8,370 bases of DNA from an uncultured Bacilli bacterium (lineage in GTDB: Bacteria; Bacillota_I; Bacilli_A; RF39; UBA660): NCBI GenBank assembly GCA_944345045.1, contig CALVMI010000047.1, forward strand, positions 1 to 8,370, given 5' to 3'. Shown one piece after another: positions 5,680 to 8,370 of the stretch (positions within the stretch are counted from its first letter, which is position 1; every line of letters begins with the position of its first letter). Made by a program: the position numbers and the translations under genes. The notes under the pieces are model-generated. The model ran no database searches, was not told the DNA's origin, and saw only the letters and a list, made by a program, of their open reading frames with translations.

Positions 5680-6921
5680 ATGCGTAAAATCATAGCCAGT
5701 ATTGATATTGGTTCTAATTTTATCAAATTAGTTGTTGGCGAAATTTTTAAAAATCGTTTAAACATACTAGCTGCATCTTCAACACCATCTTTAGGAATTT
5801 CTAAGGGATTTGTTGTTGATCCACAAGCTTTAATACCTAAATTAGAAGAAGCTTTTCAGAAATGTGAAAATATCTTAGGAGTAAAAATATCTAAAGTGAT
5901 TCTAGGTGTACCTAGTGAAAATAGCGAATTTTTTCTTTCTGAAGGTATCACGACAATTACTAATGAAGATCATGTAATTAAAGGTCAAGATATAATAAGA
6001 GCAATGCAAGCTAGTACATATAATCGAATCGATAATGATCGAGAGATTGTAAGTATCAAACCTACTTCTTATATGGTTGATGAAGAAAAAACAAAAAGTC
6101 CAATCGGAGTAGAAGGAGAAAAGCTTTCCGTAAAATGTTTAGTTGGAACTGTTCCAAGAAAAAATGCTTACTCTTTAGTTAAATGTTTAAATCAAATTGG
6201 TGTTCAAGTTGTTGACTTTACTATAGGAAGTATTGGAGATTATTTTGAATTTCAAAAAGAAATGATGAAAGATAACGTAGGTATTTTTGTAAATATGGGA
6301 TATTCCAAAACAGAAATTTCTGTTTTTAATAAAGGTTTACTTACCAATTCTGAAACATTAGAACTTGGTTCTAAAAATATCGAGCAAGATCTTTCTTATG
6401 TATTTAAAGTTCCGTTAAAAGAAGCTAAAGAAATAAAAAGTCATTTATGTGCTGCTCATACAAGAGGAACAAGCGCTTCTTTAAAAGAAAAGTTTACGAC
6501 AAAAGACGGTGAATCAATCGAAATCAGTGAGTATGAAGCTACAGAAGTTGCTTCCTCTAGGTTGGAAGAAACATTAAAAATCGTGAAAAAACAAATAAAT
6601 CACTTAACAAAAAAAGAAATTCATTATATAATGATAACAGGTGGAATAAGCGAGATGACCAATTTTTCTGTTTTACTTGAAGAAGTTTTTGGTCGAAGTG
6701 CTAAAGTAGGCACGACAAATGAAATAGGCGTCCGAAATAATATGTATTCTACAAGTGTTGGCTTACTAAAATATTATGAAGATAAACTTCGTGGTCGAGG
6801 ACAAAATTATTCCATGTTTGATGAAGAAGAAATTAAAGATATGTGTACGATAAATAAAAAAATTAGCTTTGGGGAAAATTCCATTTTAGGAAAATTATTT
6901 GGCTACTTTTTTGATAATTAA
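5680..6921 (+). CDS. ftsA: Cell division protein FtsA (divergent)
   Basis: FtsA is the actin-like ATPase that tethers FtsZ filaments to the membrane and recruits later divisome proteins. The 413-residue protein starts with the actin-fold phosphate-1 motif (SIDIGSNFIKLVVG, residues 7-20). Domain 1C follows at about 80-160, then the phosphate-2 region at 204-216 and the adenosine motif ITGGISEM (319-326). A short variable tail ends in SILGKLFGYFF (401-411), a plausible amphipathic membrane-targeting helix. The phosphate-2 motif reads VNMGYSKTEISVF where most FtsA proteins have a D-[IL]-G-G-G-type loop: the Asp is Asn205 and the glycine-rich turn is lost. This may mean altered ATP handling. The start is set by AGGTGA 6 nt upstream, and ftsZ begins 12 nt after the stop. 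Placement directly before ftsZ makes FtsA firmer than sequence alone; another actin-family member is unlikely. Confidence 0.93.
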   Translation: MRKIIASIDIGSNFIKLVVGEIFKNRLNILAASSTPSLGISKGFVVDPQALIPKLEEAFQKCENILGVKISKVILGVPSENSEFFLSEGITTITNEDHVIKGQDIIRAMQASTYNRIDNDREIVSIKPTSYMVDEEKTKSPIGVEGEKLSVKCLVGTVPRKNAYSLVKCLNQIGVQVVDFTIGSIGDYFEFQKEMMKDNVGIFVNMGYSKTEISVFNKGLLTNSETLELGSKNIEQDLSYVFKVPLKEAKEIKSHLCAAHTRGTSASLKEKFTTKDGESIEISEYEATEVASSRLEETLKIVKKQINHLTKKEIHYIMITGGISEMTNFSVLLEEVFGRSAKVGTTNEIGVRNNMYSTSVGLLKYYEDKLRGRGQNYSMFDEEEIKDMCTINKKISFGENSILGKLFGYFFDN

Positions 6922-6926
6922 GGAGG
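6920..6926 (+). promoter_or_regulatory. ftsZ Shine-Dalgarno overlapping the ftsA stop
   Basis: AAGGAGG begins inside the ftsA TAA (6919-6921) and lies 7 nt before the ftsZ ATG at 6934. It is among the strongest SDs in the window, consistent with high FtsZ output relative to FtsA and with translational coupling. Confidence 0.85.
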
Positions 6927-6933
6927 GTGTATT

Positions 6934-7983
6934 ATGGATAACTTGAAAATTGATCCAATTGCAAAAATAAAAGTTTTCGGCGTCGGTGGAGGCGGGAATA
7001 ACGCAGTAAACCGAATGATTGAAGAAGGCGTACAAGGTGTAGAATTTTATGTAGTTAATACCGACCTACAAGTATTAAATGCAAGTAAAGCAAAAAATAA
7101 AATTCAAATTGGTGAAACGATTACAGGAGGCCGTGGAGCTGGTTCAAATCCTGAGGTTGGTCGTGAGGCTGCCTTAGAAAGTAAAACGGAAATAGAAGAA
7201 GCAGTAAAGGGCGCAGACATGGTTTTCGTGGCTTGTGGTCTTGGTGGTGGAACCGGAACAGGTGCTGCTCCAGTTATCGCTGAAATTGCTCAAGAATCTG
7301 GGGCATTAACCGTTGGTATTGTAACTAAGCCCTTTAGATTTGAAGGAAAAAGAAGAATGGAACATGCTTTAGTAGGTCTAGAAGAACTAAAAAAGCATGT
7401 AGATACATTAATCATTATTCCAAATGATCGTCTAAGAGAAATTATAGATAAAACGACAACATTTAAAGATGCCTTTAAAGAAGTAGATAACGTTTTGCAC
7501 CGTGGTGTTCAATCTATTTCTGATTTAATCGCTGTTACGGGAATTGTAAACCTTGATTTTGCCGACATTAAAACTGTTATGGAAAAATCAGGTACCGCTT
7601 TAATCGGTATTGGTATGGGCGTCGGTGAAAATAGAGCTGTTGAAGCTGCTCGTCAAGCAGTATCAAGTGCCCTTCTTGAAACAACGATTGATGGGGCAAC
7701 AGATGCAATTATTAATATTACCGGTGGCGACAATTTAACACTTTTCGAAATCGAAGATGCTGTTGAAACAGTAAGAGAAGCTGCTAATAGTGATATCAAT
7801 ATTATCTTTGGGGCAATTCCAAACTCAAATTTAACAGATGAAGTTATTGTTACCGTAATTGCTACTGGCTTTGATGGTAAAGGGGATGACGATGCATCGG
7901 ATATGATGCCAAAAAGACGTATAGATGACGATGATACAGAATTTGATATCCCATCATTTTTAAGAAGTAAAGATAATTATTAA
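6934..7983 (+). CDS. ftsZ: Cell division protein FtsZ (tubulin-like GTPase)
   Basis: FtsZ polymerises into the Z ring at midcell. The 349-residue protein has the FtsZ N-terminus with GVGGGGNNAVNRM (16-28) and NTDLQ (42-46). The tubulin signature GGGTGTG (104-110) binds GTP phosphates. The T7 synergy loop NLDFADI (206-212) retains the residues that complete the neighbouring subunit's active site (N206, D208, D211). The globular domain ends near residue 314. A very short acidic linker (315-336, many Asp) leads to the conserved C-terminal peptide DIPSFLR (338-344), which binds FtsA and other partners, and a basic/polar end SKDNY. The linker is far shorter than in B. subtilis (total about 382 residues), so filaments may sit closer to the membrane; that is inference. 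It is co-transcribed with ftsA, and no sepF or ylm genes follow. Confidence 0.99.
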   Translation: MDNLKIDPIAKIKVFGVGGGGNNAVNRMIEEGVQGVEFYVVNTDLQVLNASKAKNKIQIGETITGGRGAGSNPEVGREAALESKTEIEEAVKGADMVFVACGLGGGTGTGAAPVIAEIAQESGALTVGIVTKPFRFEGKRRMEHALVGLEELKKHVDTLIIIPNDRLREIIDKTTTFKDAFKEVDNVLHRGVQSISDLIAVTGIVNLDFADIKTVMEKSGTALIGIGMGVGENRAVEAARQAVSSALLETTIDGATDAIINITGGDNLTLFEIEDAVETVREAANSDINIIFGAIPNSNLTDEVIVTVIATGFDGKGDDDASDMMPKRRIDDDDTEFDIPSFLRSKDNY

Positions 7984-7986
7984 TAC

Positions 7987-8019
7987 AAAAAACAAACTTT
8001 TTTGAGTTTGTTTTTTTTT
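7987..8019 (+). terminator. Intrinsic terminator of ftsAZ
   Basis: A 12-bp stem, AAAAAACAAACT (7987-7998) with AGTTTGTTTTTT (8005-8016), encloses a 6-nt loop and continues to nine Ts (8011-8019), starting 3 nt after the ftsZ stop. Only three G-C pairs are present, but the A/T extension and U-tract are strong. Confidence 0.85.
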
Positions 8020-8052
8020 AGTTAGAAAAGAAAAAAATATATCCACAGGATC

Positions 8053-8076
8053 AACTTGTTTGTATTAACTTGTTAA
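8053..8076. repeat. Direct repeat AACTTGTT x2, operator-like, upstream of the last promoter
   Basis: AACTTGTT occurs at 8053-8060 and again at 8067-8074, 14 bp apart. The second copy lies in a perfect inverted repeat, TTAAC-tt-GTTAA (8065-8076); the first is partly symmetric (CAAC-tt-GTTTG). The pair ends 11 bp before the -35 box, a usual place for an activator or repressor site. Confidence 0.45.
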
Positions 8077-8087
8077 AAAAATGTAAA

Positions 8088-8116
8088 TTGACATATTTTG
8101 TATATCATGATATATA
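8088..8116 (+). promoter_or_regulatory. Strong sigma-A promoter of the right-edge surface-protein gene
   Basis: The -35 is a perfect TTGACA (8088-8093), followed by a 17-bp spacer. The -10 is TATATA (8111-8116), preceded by TGA (8108-8110), so it is also an extended -10. A perfect 14-bp palindrome (8101-8114) covers the spacer and most of the -10. The SD AGGTGA (8123-8128) lies at or just after the predicted start. Confidence 0.85.
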
Positions 8117-8136
8117 AAGAATAGGTGAAGAAGCAA

Positions 8137-8370
8137 ATGATAGAAACAAAGAAAAAAAGTAAAAAAACAGTTTTACTTATAATAGGTTTACTATGTATAG
8201 TAAGTATTGGGATAAGTTATGCTTTTTGGCGAATTACATTAGCCCAAACAAATAGTAATAGGATATCAACATCTTGTTTTGATGTAAGTTTTACAGAAGA
8301 TAGTGAAGCTATCCAATTAGAAAAAGCTTACCCAATAGTAGATGAAGAAGGAATAAATGGGACTCCATAT
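8137..8370 (+). CDS. 5' end of a membrane-anchored, SipW/TasA-type surface protein (truncated at the right edge)
   Basis: The first 78 residues are present. They show a basic N-terminus (KKKSKK, residues 5-10), one hydrophobic helix (about 11-31, ending ISYAFW), and then an extracellular-type segment. The helix followed by SYAFW recalls the signal region of SipW-processed TasA/CalY-like proteins and of single-pass surface proteins common in gut Firmicutes. The segment CFDVSFTEDSEAIQLEKAYPI (47-67) followed by DEEG...TPY fits the start of the beta-sandwich in that group, where the chain goes on with an F-x-[VI]-x-N-type strand. This assignment is by pattern recall, not a confirmed family match; an ordinary signal-anchored lipoprotein-free surface protein is the alternative. 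The ATG is supported by AGGTGA 8 nt upstream and a near-consensus promoter. No stop is reached before the edge. Confidence 0.7.
   Translation, partial: MIETKKKSKKTVLLIIGLLCIVSIGISYAFWRITLAQTNSNRISTSCFDVSFTEDSEAIQLEKAYPIVDEEGINGTPY

Noticed and set aside
226..7983. Possible UGA-to-Trp genetic code, suggested by Mollicute-like AT content and all-TAA stops
   Set aside because: The only two Trp codons (in ftsY and the right-edge gene) are TGG, and no gene needs TGA read-through to align with its family.
8039..8047. DnaA-box-like ATATCCACA (8 of 9 to TTATCCACA)
   Set aside because: It is a single imperfect copy with no cluster of boxes, DNA-unwinding repeats or dnaA/dnaN nearby, so it gives no support for an origin.

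Overview
This is a low-GC, tightly packed bacterial chromosomal window, most likely from a Firmicute (Bacilli, or a gut relative of Mollicutes/Erysipelotrichales). The grounds are the AT-rich codon use, AAGGAGG-type Shine-Dalgarno (SD) sites, A/T-rich intrinsic terminators, a B. subtilis-type RNase J, the ftsY-ylxM-ffh order, and a CotD-like spore coat protein. All nine reading frames that end inside the window stop with TAA. The only two tryptophans are both TGG, so nothing here calls for a reassigned UGA codon. The species cannot be named from the sequence alone.

Layout from left to right. Positions 1-210 hold the 3' end of an unrecognised plus-strand gene. It converges on rnjA (226-1902, minus strand), which encodes a complete RNase J; its terminator hairpin is built from its own last codons. 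A 114-bp divergent region carries two interlocked promoters, one for rnjA and one for a plus-strand operon. That operon is a type IV pilin-like protein (2017-2412), ftsY (2426-3412), ylxM (3412-3708) and ffh (3727-5034), closed by a strong terminator. A single gene for a Cys/Pro/His-rich CotD-family spore coat protein (5098-5406) follows with its own terminator. An AT-rich gap leads to the ftsA promoter and the ftsA-ftsZ pair (5680-7983), also ended by a terminator. At the right edge, a strong promoter with operator-like symmetry drives the 5' end of a membrane-anchored surface protein (8137 to the edge) that resembles SipW/TasA-type cargo.

Functionally, the window combines RNA decay (RNase J), co-translational membrane targeting (Ffh and its receptor FtsY, with YlxM as accessory) and cell division (FtsA tethering FtsZ to the membrane). 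Most of it is core housekeeping. The less ordinary points are the arrangement and details: a pilin heading the SRP operon, divergent promoters that should exclude each other, a lone spore-coat gene with a sigma-K-like upstream motif, an FtsA with a degenerate phosphate-2 motif, an A14 tract inside ffh, and two symmetric elements at the last promoter. No CRISPR array, tRNA, rRNA, insertion sequence or phage gene was found.
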